A stretch of 64,000 bases of DNA from Trifolium pratense (Eukaryota > Streptophyta > Magnoliopsida > Fabales > Fabaceae), in assembly GCF_020283565.1 (NCBI RefSeq), contig NC_060062.1, forward strand, positions 55,574,439 to 55,638,438. The letters are read 5' to 3'. Below the pieces are notes generated by a model. That model had not been told where the DNA came from, did no database searches, and saw only the letters and a program-made list of their open reading frames with translations. This document shows positions 10,678-22,138 of this stretch, piece by piece. Numbering within the stretch: position 1 is the first letter of the stretch; the number at the start of each line of letters is the position of its first letter. The position numbers and the translations under genes are program-made.

Positions 10678-13600
10678 TCAAAGGATCAAACCCTGAGCAG
10701 GTGCAGGCTTGGAAGAGTGCAGTTCACTTGTTGCTGCCGCTTTCGGGGACTCAGAAAGGACCTGTGCATACTGGTCTTCAACTTTTCGATTCTGTTCCTC
10801 TTCTGCACTTTCCACTTTCTCTTTTGTTTTCTGTCCTACATCCCCAGCTGCCTTAGCAACCTTACTGAAAGCACCTGTTACCCAGGAAGTCCCGGTGAGT
10901 ACATAGCGATTCTTCATTATAGCAGACCCTGCGGTACTGACTTTCTGTTCTGCAGCTGCAAATGCTGATTTGGTCTTTTCTGAAACCTGAAACTTTTGAT
11001 CCACTTCTTTAACTCTACCACTCACAACTGATGCACCAACATTTAATTTCTCGCTAAGTCCAAGTTTTTGGTCAAAAGATGTAACTTTTGCTGAGGCTGT
11101 TGAAGTTAACTGGTGCTTCTCATCAAAACCCTTTGCTTTGTTCACAGCATCTTTTCCCAAGATAAATCCCTTGGCAAGCATGCTGGTGACCACATCCTCT
11201 GCCTTCCGTAAAGCAGAGTCGGCACCACCAGGAGTTTTACCCTCAGCGGCCTGAAATATATTACATATTTGTTATAGGCAAAAATAACAAAGTTACTGAT
11301 AAGTATGACATAGTTTATACACGTAAGCACAATAAGAAAGGAGGAGGGAATCACTCCTAAATGATAGCAACAAACTCAGTGGTTTTTGGATGACTATGCC
11401 AGGTGGCAGAGAGAGAAAATAGAATTCAGATATTTTGTCAGTATTGTTACTGCTCTGGGAGATCCAAGGCTTCTCGAATTGCCTTACCTACCTTTTACAG
11501 TCTTTATCGTTTTTTTCCTTTTCTTTCATCTCTGTAATAGTTGGCTGAATCCCATATGAACTTCAGCTATTTATATTACTAAAAATAAATATACCAGTTT
11601 TCCCTATTTGTCTGCTGTTTTGTGATTTGTGTTAGCAATACAATATTGATCCTATCAATTTGGTATCAAGAGCTTTGGTTGTTGTTGATCTTTATCATCA
11701 ATAATGGAAGCTGCAAGAGCTGATGCGTTAGAACAGAGGATGGGTAACGTCGAAAATACTTTGGATGAGATTCGATTGTTACTACGTGAGCGAAATCGAC
11801 CTCGACAAAGGCAAGGAAGGCCACGTCGGAGACCGTCGCCTACAGAGGATGACGATAGAAGTGACGGTAGCATGGTATCGAGAGAATCGCGTCCTCGTTT
11901 TCCCAGGTACCAGGGACACCGACGTAAGCTAGAGATCCCGATATTCAAAGGGGATGATGCTTATGGGTGGTTGGTTCGTATTGAACGGTATTTTCGTTTG
12001 AATGAAGTACGCGTTCGTGATAAGTTAGATGCAGCTGTGATCGCCTTAGAGGATAAGGCCTTAAATTGGTTTGTGTGGTGGGAAGAACAAACTGCATCAA
12101 GGACTTGGGATGAGTTTAAACTCTCGCTGATTAGAAGATTCCAACCAGGAATTCTTCAAAACCCACTTGGTCCATTGTTGAATCTGAAACAAAAGGGGAC
12201 AGTTATGGAGTTTAGAGAGCAATTTGAAACGTTGGTAGCTCCAGTAAGAAGAGAAGAGAGAGTGATGTTGGATAGCATATTTTTAAATGGGTTAAAAGAA
12301 GAAATTCAAGCTGAGTTGAAGCTCTATGATTGTCGAGACTTAGCAGAAATTATGGATCGTGCCCTGTTGTTGGAGGAAAAGAATGATGCTTTGATGAAAC
12401 GAGGAGCTGGAGGAAAGGAGAAGGGGGAATGGAAGGATAGAGGCGGTGCAGTAAAGTTTAGAGACCCTGGTGATTTTGGAGGAGCCAAGAGAGATAGTGA
12501 TAAGAGGGGGGCAGTAGGTGGAGATAAATTCAAAGGCAAGTGGTTGAGTTCGGCAGAGTTGGAAGAAAGGCATAAGAAAGGACTGTGTTTCAAGTGTGGA
12601 GATAAATGGGGCAGAGATCACACTTGCAAGTTCAAACATATGAGTTTGAGGCTATGTGATTGGAGTAGTGAGGAAGAGAAGGAGTTGATAGCAGAGGAGG
12701 AGAGTGGAGAGGAAGAGCCAGTAAGGGAGTTAAAAAACCTACAGTTGTCATTACACAGCAGAGAAGGGTTCACTTCCAACAAGTCCTTCAAGGTGTGGGT
12801 GAGAGTAGGGGAAAGACAAGTGAGGACCTTGATTGATTCAGGTGCCACTAGTAATTTCATAACATCTGGATTAGTGAAAGAATTGAAAGTGCTAGTAGTT
12901 GAGACACCCACCTATGTCATCGAAGTGGGGAACGGGGAGAAGGTGAGAAACAATGGTGTGTGTGAAGGTTTACAATTCAACATTCAAGGGGTTGAATTTA
13001 AACAACATTTTTTCATTATGGAACTGAGTGGTTCAGAAATGGTGCTTGGTATGGACTGGTTAGCAAGCTTGGGCAACATAGAAGCTAATTTTAGCAATCT
13101 TTGTCTGAAGTGTGAATTAGACGGAAAAAAATACACCATCCAAGGAGATCCAACTATGTGCAACAGTCAAGCAACTTGGAAGACAATGATTAAAGCTTTG
13201 TCTGATGAGGGGATGGGATTTTATATACACACGGTCAGTGGTGATGCAACAGAAGCAGTAGAAGGTGGAGATATGTCTGAATGGGGGAAGGTGATTAATG
13301 AATTTACTACCGTTTTTAACATGCCCTCTGGATTACCACCAATTAGAGAGCATGATCATGCTATACTGCTCAAGCCAGATGCCAACATTCCTAATTTGAG
13401 GCCATATAGGTACCCGTATTATCAAAAGAATGAGATAGAGAAGATTGTCAAAGAAATGATGCAAGCTGGTATCATAAGGCACAGTACCAGCCCATTCTCC
13501 AGTCCAGTTTTGCTAGTGAAAAAGAAAGATGGAGGGTGGAGATTTTGCACTGACTATCGAGCTTTAAATAAGGTAACTGTCCCAAACAAGTTCCCTATAC

Positions 13601-16600
13601 TAGTTATAGATGAATTATTAGATGAATTAAATGGAGCTGTCATATTTTCCAAGTTGGATCTTAAGTCTGGGTACCACCAAATTAGAATGAAAGAGGATGA
13701 TATAGCCAAAACAGCCTTTAGAACCCACGAAGGTCACTATGAGTATTTAGTTATGCCTTTTGGCCTCACCAATGCTCCATCAACCTTCCAAGCCTTGATG
13801 AATGAAGTGTTGAGACCTTATTTGAGAAAATTTGTTTTGGTGTTTTTTGATGATATTCTAATATATAGTGCCAACAAAGAGGATCATGTGAGACATTTGA
13901 AAGAAATTTTACAAGTTCTGCACACTCACAAATTGTTTGCCAATAAAAAGAAGTGTTCTTTTGGTCAAGCAGAAATTGAGTACTTAGGCCATTTAATTTC
14001 TGGAAAAGGAGTATCAGCTGATCCCAAGAAGATTGAAGATATGTTGAGATGGCCTATCCCTAAGGAACTTAAAAGTTTGAGGGGATTCTTAGGCTTAACT
14101 GGATATTACAGGAAGTTTGTCAGAAATTATAGCAAGATAGCTTGGCCATTAACTCAGTTACTGAAGAAGGACAACTTTAAATGGGGTGAAGAAGCTCAAC
14201 TGGCCTTTGACAAGCTGAAGCAGTCCATGACCACTATCCCAGTACTAGCAATGCCAGATTTCAACAAAGAGTTTATAGTGGAGACTGATGCATCTGGGAA
14301 GGGAATTGGTGCAGTGTTGATGCAGGAGGGTAGACCAATAGCTTATATGAGTCAGACACTTTCTGACAGAGCACAGGGCAAGTCAGTATATGAAAGAGAA
14401 CTTATGGCTATAGTGGTAGCTATACAGAAGTGGAGGCCTTATTTGTTAGGCAGACACTTTCAGGTTCACACTGATCAAAAGAGCCTGAAACACATCACTG
14501 AACAGAAGACAATGGGGGAGGATCAGCAAAAGTGGATAGCCAAGTTGATTGGGTTTGATTTTGAAGTTAAATATAAACCTGGAAAAGAGAACAGTGTTGC
14601 TGATGCATTGTCAAGACAGATGCAGTACTCAACCATTTCTATGGTGCAATGTGAAGCTAGGGAAGGATTAGAAGAAGAAATTCAGAAAGATGATAAGCTT
14701 AAAACACTAGTTCAGGATTTAATTAGTGATCCATTAAGTCATCCGGGCTATCAGTTAAGAGGTGGAAAACTATTTCATGAAGGCAGAGTGGCTATTCCTA
14801 AGAATTCACCACGAATTGCTTGGATTCTACATGAATTTCATGATACTTCCACTGGAGGACATTCTGGTTATCTCAGGACTTTCAAAAAAATTGCTAGTGT
14901 GGTGTATTGGGAGGGTATGAGAAAGAATATTAAGGAATATGTGGATGCTTGTGAGGTGTGCCAGAGAAATAAGTATCAAACTCTGAGTCCTGGGGGTTTG
15001 ATTCAACCTTTACCGGTACCTAAACAGGTTTGGACTGACATATCTATGGACTTCATAGGTGGGCTACCTAAGGTACAAGGGGTTGACACCATAATGGTAG
15101 TGGTAGATAGGCTAACCAAATATGCTCATTTCTTGCCAGTGAAGCATCCTTACACAGCTAAGGATATTGCAGAGCTATTTATCAAAGAAATAGTGAGACT
15201 TCATGGATTCCCCAGCTCTATTGTCTCAGACAGAGACAAGGTTTTCCTTAGTTCATTTTGGGCAGAAGTTTTCAAACAGGCAGGTACAAGATTGAAGTAT
15301 AGTAGTGCTTATCACCCTCAGTCAGATGGGCAAACAGAGGTAGTGAATAGATGTCTAGAAACATATTTAAGATGCTTGACTGGTAGACAACCCAAGCAGT
15401 GGCCTAGATGGTTAGCGTGGGCAGAATATTGGTATAATACGAATTATCATGCATCTCTGAAATCCACTCCCTTTGAGGCTTTGTATGGGAGAGTACCACC
15501 AGTGTTAATAAGAGGTGATGTGAGTCTTTCTTCAGTGGAGGAAGTTAACAAGCTTACAGCAGAAAGGAATGTTATGTTGAGAGAAATGCAAGAACAGTTA
15601 TTGAAGGCACAAGACCAGATGAGGGCACAAGCCAACAAACATAGAAGAGAGGTGGAGTATCAAGTAGGAGATATGGTGTATTTGAAGATCCAACCTTACA
15701 AGTTAAGGAAGTTGGCTAATAGATTTAATCAGAAACTAAGCCCAAGATATTATGGGCCTTATGAGATAGAGCAGAAGATAGGTGCTGTGGCTTATAAACT
15801 GAAGTTACCTGATGACAGTAGGGTACATCCAGTTTTTCATGCTTCTTTATTAAAGAAAGCTATCTCTCCTAATGTAGAATCTCAACCTCTACCTGCTTGT
15901 ATGAATGAGCAGTGGCAGTTAGAGCCAGGGCCAGAAGAAGCAATGGATACTAGGAGGAATGAGCAGGGTGAAGTGGAAGTATTAGTGAAATGGCAAGGGC
16001 TACCAGAATTTGAGAATTCATGGGAATCAGTTGAGAAAATGAGGAAAGAGTTTCCCGGATTTCTCCTTGAGGTCAAGGAGAGTTTTGAAGGAGGGGGTAT
16101 TGATAAGTATGACATAGTTTATACACGTAAGCACAATAAGAAAGGAGGAGGGAATCACTCCTAAATGATAGCAACAAACTCAGTGGTTTTTGGATGACTA
16201 TGCCAGGTGGCAGAGAGAGAAAATAGAATTTAGATACTATAATTATGGAGTTTACGATGGGGAATAATCATTCAGATATTTTGTCAGTATTGTTACTGCT
16301 CTGGGAGATCCAAGGCTTCTCGAATTGCCTTACCTACCTTTTACAGTCTTTATCGTTTTTTTCCTTTTCTTTCATCTCTGTAATAGTTGGCTGAATCCCA
16401 TATGAACTTCAGCTATTTATATTACTAAAAATAAATATACCAGTTTTCCCTATTTGTCTGCTGTTTTGTGATTTGTGTTAGCAATACAATATTGATCCTA
16501 TCAGTTACTTGAGAACATAAAAAAAAATAGAGGGTCTTTGCAAGGCTTACAGATGATGCCAGAGCAGCAGGTGGAAGCCGGTAATCTGGATCCAGAGTTA

Positions 16601-19600
16601 TGTTAACCGACAAATCAACTATTGTTGCTCCCTGATATATTGAAAACTCTGTTAAATTTTGATATAACTGCTGGCTATATAAATTTCTACATTAAAGAAA
16701 AAGACACTTAATTTGGTTCTCCAAAACTATACATGGCATCACATCGCTTCTCCATTTTCGAGTGATATCAAATTGGTCCTCAATGATTAGTATTACCAGT
16801 TTCATCCTTCCACATCAATTTGATGCCATTTTAGGGATCATTTTATAGTAAAAATGTGAATTAAAAGTGCAATTTGATTTTACCAACAAAAAAAAAATGC
16901 AATTTGATGTCACAGATATCTATGGAAGAGCAATGAGACGCTGCATACATTGTTTGGACCAGAATAAGTATTTACCAACATACTATGATACTAGGTTGTC
17001 AATAAATATACTACCGAACTAAAATGATAAATCAGACACATCCAAAAGTAGTGGCACTTTGGCAACATATCATACTTCAAAGGGCTATTTTTTTCAATTT
17101 CAACACAAACCAAGAAATAAGATATAGCTAGTGTCTAAGATCATATGCAAACCAAGCACAGATAAGCATCAGTATGCTTCAAGCCCGAAGGGCTCTTGCG
17201 TTAGGGGGATAGTGCACCCCACGAATCAGATATATAACCATTTGTGTGTCTTCATCCAATAGCTTAAGCTTTCTGGATAGTTGGTTCATAACATAATAAT
17301 GACAGTTCTTAACTTCTTATAGTATAGCTTCAAAATGACCCCCAACCTCGGGTTTACTTTCAACGTTGACGAAAGCTCAGAATTTCAGATAGGGAATCTA
17401 TATCATAATAAAGAGGTTCCCAATGAAACCCTTTTAGTTGACAAAATGAAACAGAATATGATCAATATGAACTAACAGTGGTATCAAAGTAAGTACCAAA
17501 ACCACTTTCTTTCATAGGATGATAGGAAAATTGTAACCTATTCCTATTTGCCTAAGAAAATAGCTGAGAGTCTGAGACGTATGTGCAGCCTCCAGAGTCC
17601 AGACTAAACAAGCAAAGGATTGCATCAACAAAAACTAAAAACCAAGGTACTTCAAAAATTAAAAATAATGAGATTCAATGTTGGGACACAATGTGAGTAT
17701 GTGACAAGCTGAGATGGAAATACTGACGAATTTGGAAGATTAACCAACACATATATGACCAATTACGTGATAAGCACCTTTGGACAAATGAATGATACAT
17801 GAACAAAAGAGGCATGTCCCTTGTTTGGAAGGGTTGAAAACAAGACATTCAATAAAAATGAGACTTCTGAAATCTGAACCCTCTCAAGTAACAGTTTCTA
17901 AACATGTGGTGTGGTACTCTGAGATCCTCAAATAAATATTGGTTTTCTACAAGATTCACTTATACTCCACTATCGAGACAAAAGCTGAATACGTCAACTC
18001 AAGGTAATGCGCTTTGGATATTGACAAAAAATCTTGTAGTTTTTCTAAGCCCAGAAATCTCAATGATGAATATATAATACTTTGGATGACAATCCATGAA
18101 AAATTGATTTGGTGCTTAACATACTTAACTATTTCATAAACAACCATGTTTGATCCACATACATTAATTGATAATCAATGTTTCTTCAAAAAAAAATAAT
18201 TTGATAATCAATGTCGGGAAGATTACCGATAGTAGTACTGCAGTCTCAGCACCTTGTGGATCCTTGAAAGTAACAAAGGCAATTTGAGATCGTTCATCAT
18301 GACTGCATTAATATATAAACATTCAATTGTTTAATAAAACTTCAAGGAAACAATCTTAAAAATAGTCAACTACCAAGCACAGCAACTGTGACCTTTTCAT
18401 TTCAACATATTCAATGTCACCGGAAAAGGAAAAGAACTCCTTAAGGTCTTGTTCAGATGCTCCCAAGGAAACATTACCGACTTTTATAGTTTTGATCTGC
18501 AAAGAAAATACATGTAACATTATAAGTTTAGAACCCTGTGGAGAACCCAACCCTGGATACACACTTACGTTCTGATATCTACTGATCCATACTAACTAAG
18601 AATGGGAACTTTAAGAATGGGAACTACCCTTGTGGTGTCTACTACGATTATACGTAACAATACAAGATATTACTCGCAAATTAATAAACATTAAAATTTC
18701 TATCAAGCTGTCAAACCACTCATTTCGTTTTTTGAATGCTTTATAATTGCTCCTTATAACTACTATTCATCTTAAATGCAATCTTGTGTAAAATATCAAA
18801 ATAGGATGCGAGCGAGACAACCATAAAAATTAAACCAAAAGCAGGATGCTGACGACCATAATTAAAATAAAACTTGATCAATCAGCACAAATATATACAT
18901 AAGCATGTGTAAGAAAACGGCGGCGACGAAACAGTATTGGCAGCAACTGTTGCCTTTTTATAGAGTGAAAAAATATCATGTTGAAATTTATAGAATAAAA
19001 AAAAAAAAAAAAAAAACACATTGAAATGCCAATACAGCCGCAACAATATGCAAATAGGCAGACGATTCCGGTTTTTTTTTCAACTGAGATGCATAAAAAT
19101 CACATTTTAGTACAAATATCAACATAAATTACACAGCGTTATCTCATTTTTGCCGTTTCCCTAGTTCAGAACTTCATATTTATCTCTAATTTAAGTTATT
19201 ATACATATATGATAGTACAAACAATTTTAATAAGATTTGTGCAATGTTGTGATTAATGATAATGCTCAATGGTGCAAACCAAAGTGCATACGACAGGCGA
19301 CAAATGACGTGGCGTGGCATAATTTTCATCATTAAATTATCAACTAAAATACAAAGAAAGTTTAAAAAAAAAAAAATGCAAATGTGGGCATACAACCATA
19401 AACCACACCGCTTATCCTTTTATTTACCATGGTCATCGCGATTTCACCAATCACCAGTGTCTTCATAACTGCCTCGCCGGCATCGACCCTCACAGATTTA
19501 TTGCGGAAAATCCAATTTATGGCTTTCACAACCACCCTTTCTAGAGGAGGAGCAACTGAGCAACTATGAGGAGAAAGTTGTATCTAATTACTTGGAACAA

Positions 19601-20765
19601 GATTATGAATTTAATTAAGTTAAAGTTCTCATTGTTATATAACTTCAATGACAAATAATTAGATACCCCCGATTAATGTTTTCCATGTAATTAACAAATG
19701 AAAAAAAGAATGGATTGGGGATATTATAGATAGAGTACACTGTCTTATCTTTTTTAGCAATTAAAAGAATGTTAAACATGGAGGTGGTGGCGATTGACAG
19801 CGTTGAGCAGAGCATAGTGGAAGCTGGTAGGATTTTTTTTTCTTTGAGGCGATGTATTTCTACAAAGGGTTGTAATATTTTTGTATACGTATTTTTGATA
19901 AAAAAAAAAGCTGAAGGTGCACGTGAGAAAGGTAGATAAGATAACTAATAAATTTTTGCATGTGCATTCGTCTAATTTCACACTTGCTTCCGTCCGATAT
20001 AGCAGCGCTGTGTGATTAATTACACTGCGATGACAGCAATCCATAACACAACATCCGTAACAGCCGAAATCACGAAATCTTTAACGTGACTGTAACCTCA
20101 ACTGCTATTTAAAAAAACCTTGCTCTTAATTATATGATAGTATGTTAGTAAATTAATATTAATATTATAGTAAACTCTTCGAAGAAAATTGTTTTAGAAC
20201 GAGCAATTCTATTATTAAAAAACCTAAATAAAAGAAGAATATAACATAACATGCCAACAACATATAGTTTAACTTTAGGGCCACATAAAAAGTCGTTTGT
20301 TCCATTGACCTAAAGGCTAAAACGCAGAATATGAAGAGAATCAAATATTATAAATTAAATAAATAATGTAACACAGTAGTTATTGGTCCTCTAAATATGA
20401 TTCAGTAAAGAAACACAAACAATCGTTGACAATCTGAATAAAAATACAACTTTACCAAATTGAAAAAACACGAAACTAATCGATAATCATCACATAATAG
20501 GAACTTAGTCAAAATCACATCACATCAAAGGAAAAAAGAAGACTAAGACGGATCTAGTGTTCCACTTAGAAACTGAACTAAATTAAACTAAACTATAGCA
20601 CAATTAATAAATCTAATTGAGAAAATAATAAGGTAAATGATAGAAGAATATATGAATGAATGAGAAATTATGAAAATAAGAGCAAGATTGGTTTGTCTAT
20701 GATATGAAATGAATAAGGAGAAGATGCATGCGATGAGATGAGATGAGATGAGAACTGACCGACAT
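10678..20765 (-). CDS. BPA1: BPA1-like RRM protein (binding partner of ACD11 family), 5 exons
   Basis: The coding exons on the minus strand are 20765-20760, 18496-18393, 18302-18227, 16631-16551 and 11250-10678. All have GT-AG borders and all phases agree, giving 840 nt and 279 residues. Residues 3-85 form an RRM-like fold: IKVGNVSLGASEQDLKEFF, the RNP-like segment IAFVTFKDPQGAETAVLLSG, and the DPDYRLPP tail. The rest is an Ala/Lys/Ser-rich helical region with KAEDVVTSMLAKGFILGKDA, LTSTASAKVTSFD, VDQKFQVSEKTKSA and GSAIMKNRYVLTGTSWVTGAF, the signature of the plant BPA1/BPL family. In Arabidopsis these bind ACD11, a sphingolipid transfer protein that restrains cell death; that role is family knowledge. 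The first coding exon holds only ATG TCG. Intron 4, about 88 bp without it, carries a complete 5.2-kb retrotransposon in the opposite orientation. Confidence 0.9.
11297..11657 (+). repeat. 5' LTR of the Reina-like element
   Basis: 361 bp, TG...CA ends. Relative to the 3' LTR it lacks 42 bp at the AATT/CAGATA point near 11426. The rest appears identical base for base. Confidence 0.93.
11704..16164 (+). CDS. Gag-Pol polyprotein with chromodomain, 1486 aa (Reina-like)
   Basis: One uninterrupted frame begins 46 bp after the LTR. Domains in order: Gag with coiled start and retrotransposon gag domain (about 80-240); a zinc knuckle CFKCGDKWGRDHTC (about 294-307) with the spacing typical of Reina-clade elements; aspartic protease LIDSGATSNFI (about 377-387); reverse transcriptase with LDLKSGYHQI (about 652), PFGLTNAPSTFQ and FFDDILIYS (catalytic DD near 716-717); RNase H TDASGKGIGAVL (about 861); integrase HHCC finger (about 1040-1090) and DDE core with DFIGGL, SDRDKVF and HPQSDGQTE (about 1115-1215); GPY/F-type YYGPYEI (about 1350); and a chromodomain VEVLVKWQGLPEFENSWES (about 1422-1442). 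All key catalytic residues are present. The last 20 codons and the stop lie inside the 3' LTR. Confidence 0.96.
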   Translation: MEAARADALEQRMGNVENTLDEIRLLLRERNRPRQRQGRPRRRPSPTEDDDRSDGSMVSRESRPRFPRYQGHRRKLEIPIFKGDDAYGWLVRIERYFRLNEVRVRDKLDAAVIALEDKALNWFVWWEEQTASRTWDEFKLSLIRRFQPGILQNPLGPLLNLKQKGTVMEFREQFETLVAPVRREERVMLDSIFLNGLKEEIQAELKLYDCRDLAEIMDRALLLEEKNDALMKRGAGGKEKGEWKDRGGAVKFRDPGDFGGAKRDSDKRGAVGGDKFKGKWLSSAELEERHKKGLCFKCGDKWGRDHTCKFKHMSLRLCDWSSEEEKELIAEEESGEEEPVRELKNLQLSLHSREGFTSNKSFKVWVRVGERQVRTLIDSGATSNFITSGLVKELKVLVVETPTYVIEVGNGEKVRNNGVCEGLQFNIQGVEFKQHFFIMELSGSEMVLGMDWLASLGNIEANFSNLCLKCELDGKKYTIQGDPTMCNSQATWKTMIKALSDEGMGFYIHTVSGDATEAVEGGDMSEWGKVINEFTTVFNMPSGLPPIREHDHAILLKPDANIPNLRPYRYPYYQKNEIEKIVKEMMQAGIIRHSTSPFSSPVLLVKKKDGGWRFCTDYRALNKVTVPNKFPILVIDELLDELNGAVIFSKLDLKSGYHQIRMKEDDIAKTAFRTHEGHYEYLVMPFGLTNAPSTFQALMNEVLRPYLRKFVLVFFDDILIYSANKEDHVRHLKEILQVLHTHKLFANKKKCSFGQAEIEYLGHLISGKGVSADPKKIEDMLRWPIPKELKSLRGFLGLTGYYRKFVRNYSKIAWPLTQLLKKDNFKWGEEAQLAFDKLKQSMTTIPVLAMPDFNKEFIVETDASGKGIGAVLMQEGRPIAYMSQTLSDRAQGKSVYERELMAIVVAIQKWRPYLLGRHFQVHTDQKSLKHITEQKTMGEDQQKWIAKLIGFDFEVKYKPGKENSVADALSRQMQYSTISMVQCEAREGLEEEIQKDDKLKTLVQDLISDPLSHPGYQLRGGKLFHEGRVAIPKNSPRIAWILHEFHDTSTGGHSGYLRTFKKIASVVYWEGMRKNIKEYVDACEVCQRNKYQTLSPGGLIQPLPVPKQVWTDISMDFIGGLPKVQGVDTIMVVVDRLTKYAHFLPVKHPYTAKDIAELFIKEIVRLHGFPSSIVSDRDKVFLSSFWAEVFKQAGTRLKYSSAYHPQSDGQTEVVNRCLETYLRCLTGRQPKQWPRWLAWAEYWYNTNYHASLKSTPFEALYGRVPPVLIRGDVSLSSVEEVNKLTAERNVMLREMQEQLLKAQDQMRAQANKHRREVEYQVGDMVYLKIQPYKLRKLANRFNQKLSPRYYGPYEIEQKIGAVAYKLKLPDDSRVHPVFHASLLKKAISPNVESQPLPACMNEQWQLEPGPEEAMDTRRNEQGEVEVLVKWQGLPEFENSWESVEKMRKEFPGFLLEVKESFEGGGIDKYDIVYTRKHNKKGGGNHS
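16101..16503 (+). repeat. 3' LTR of the Reina-like element
   Basis: 403 bp, TG...CA ends. It carries 42 bp missing from the 5' LTR (about 16231-16272) and encodes the last residues and stop codon of the polyprotein in its first 64 bp. Confidence 0.93.
16632..18226 (-). other. intron 3 of the BPA1-like gene
   Basis: About 1.6 kb, AT-rich, with no open frame or repeat boundary that can be supported. A short hairpin (AAGCCCGAAGGGCT near 17183) is present, with no sign that it is functional. Confidence 0.6.
18497..20759 (-). other. intron 1 of the BPA1-like gene
   Basis: About 2.26 kb, AT-rich, following directly after the 6-nt first coding exon. Long first introns in plants can carry enhancing signals, but nothing specific can be read here. 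Long A-runs occur near 18998-19016. The small open frames appear to be chance. Confidence 0.6.
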
Positions 20766-20966
20766 AGCAGGTGAGAAGTAACGGCGGCGAAAGTGGGCGG
20801 ACTGGGGAGGAAGAAAACGGAGCAGAGTGCAGACACGACTACAGTTTTGTTTTTGGTCTGAATGAGTTTAAACGAATGAGAGAAAGAGAAGACTTGGAAA
20901 CGTGTGCTGGATTTGCGTCGCACGTGCGAGTTGAACCGGGGTAAACCGCGTGATTGAAAAATTACT

Positions 20967-22092
20967 CGGTGCTTGTTTGGTTCAGCGTTTTTTACCACCA
21001 AGCGCAAGTCCTCGTACCCAAACGTGATTTTAACCAATTTTTTGATGTTTGGTAACCGCAAAAGCAAATCTCTAAAATGTGGATCTAGCTTCCAAACGCG
21101 AGTTTTCTTTAAGCCATAAATTGGAGCTTTCACGTTAGAGCAAACTTGAATCCAAGCTATTAATTTTTTTGTGAAAACTACACTTACCTATTTACCCATA
21201 ACTTTCTTCTTGTTTAGAACACCTTCTCTCATTTTTTTTTTCAGATTTGGTGGAAGAAAAAAAAGAAAGAGGGAGAAGAAAAATGAGAAAAACGATTATC
21301 TTAAAGCTTCAACCAAAACAACAATCAAAACACAAATGAAATTTTGGCTAACTAAACACAGAAATAAGGATAAGAAATGGTGAAAGGGACGAACATCACA
21401 GAAGAATTAACAACAACCTAAGTGAAATGAAATTTTATAAAGAGAAACTCACAAAGTCATTGAATAGTTGAGGCCTGAGGGGTCTCTAGAGTCTTCTTCC
21501 TTTTTTCATTGGAAATGACTTTAATTGAAGAGTCGTTTTATTTTTATTTTATTAATTTCTGTAAAAATACATGTTCCAGATAATTCTCTCTTTATTTTTT
21601 CTTTTGGAATAAGAGAATTCTCATTTTGTTTTATCAAAATTATTTTAACTAATGTGATAAATTGAGAGATTGGTTACCTTAAATGTGAGGAATGGTCCAT
21701 CTGGTGATTTGTTAGCTAAACTAAAAATCCGTTTTGGTATTTTAACTAATGTGATAAATTATTTTTATTTTTTGACAAAACTATTGGGTTAGGTTTGGGT
21801 ATTTTTTTTTAAAAATTTTCAAATATGATTTGTTTTGGGTTCACTATTAATTAATTAAAATTTATTTATTACTTATACAATTAAAAGTTAAAACCCATAT
21901 CGGTAATTTACACATTCAAAAGTAATTTTGATTCAAGTTATCCAAACAACATAAATTTGTAAGAATCACTTTTATGTTAACTATCCAAACATAAATCAAT
22001 TCTTTTCAACTCACTTTTAACCAAAATCAATTCTGTCAAACTCAATTCTACCAAACTCAATTCTGGCCACCGCTAAACCAAACACACACTCA
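20967..22092. mobile_element. possible TIR element with GTTTGGTT ends
   Basis: The left end GGTGCTTGTTTGGTTCAGCG and the right end ACCGCTAAACCAAACACAC are inverted and match the ends of the elements at 22139-23888. The interior is AT-rich and non-coding. It begins about 200 bp upstream of the BPA1-like start codon. No target duplication was confirmed, so the boundaries are approximate. Confidence 0.4.
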
Positions 22093-22138
22093 ATCAAATT
22101 GGACCGGAGAGGGAGAGACTTGAACTTTTCAAAGATCT

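Larger units (their letters stand above)
11297..16503 (+). mobile_element. complete Reina-like Ty3/gypsy chromovirus retrotransposon
   Basis: This 5,207-bp element has 5' LTR 11297-11657, 3' LTR 16101-16503, a TGATAAG start, a CCTATCA end and an exact 5-bp target duplication GTTAC (11292-11296 and 16504-16508). A primer-binding site resembling initiator Met tRNA (TGGTATCAAGAGC, about 11662-11674) follows the 5' LTR, and a purine tract (GAAGGAGGGGG, about 16087-16097) precedes the 3' LTR. By eye the LTRs show no substitutions, only a 42-bp indel. The single polyprotein ORF is intact. The element lies in intron 4 of the BPA1-like gene, antisense to it. All signs point to a very recent insertion that may still be competent. 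Confidence 0.95.

Noticed and set aside
12324..12911. Minus-strand open frames inside the 11704-16164 polyprotein
   Set aside because: They are shadows of the intact Gag-Pol frame, have no motifs and reflect its codon bias.
17175..17200. Hairpin AAGCCCGAAGGGCT in intron 3 of the BPA1-like gene
   Set aside because: It is short, with no T-run or conserved context; intronic hairpins of this size occur by chance.
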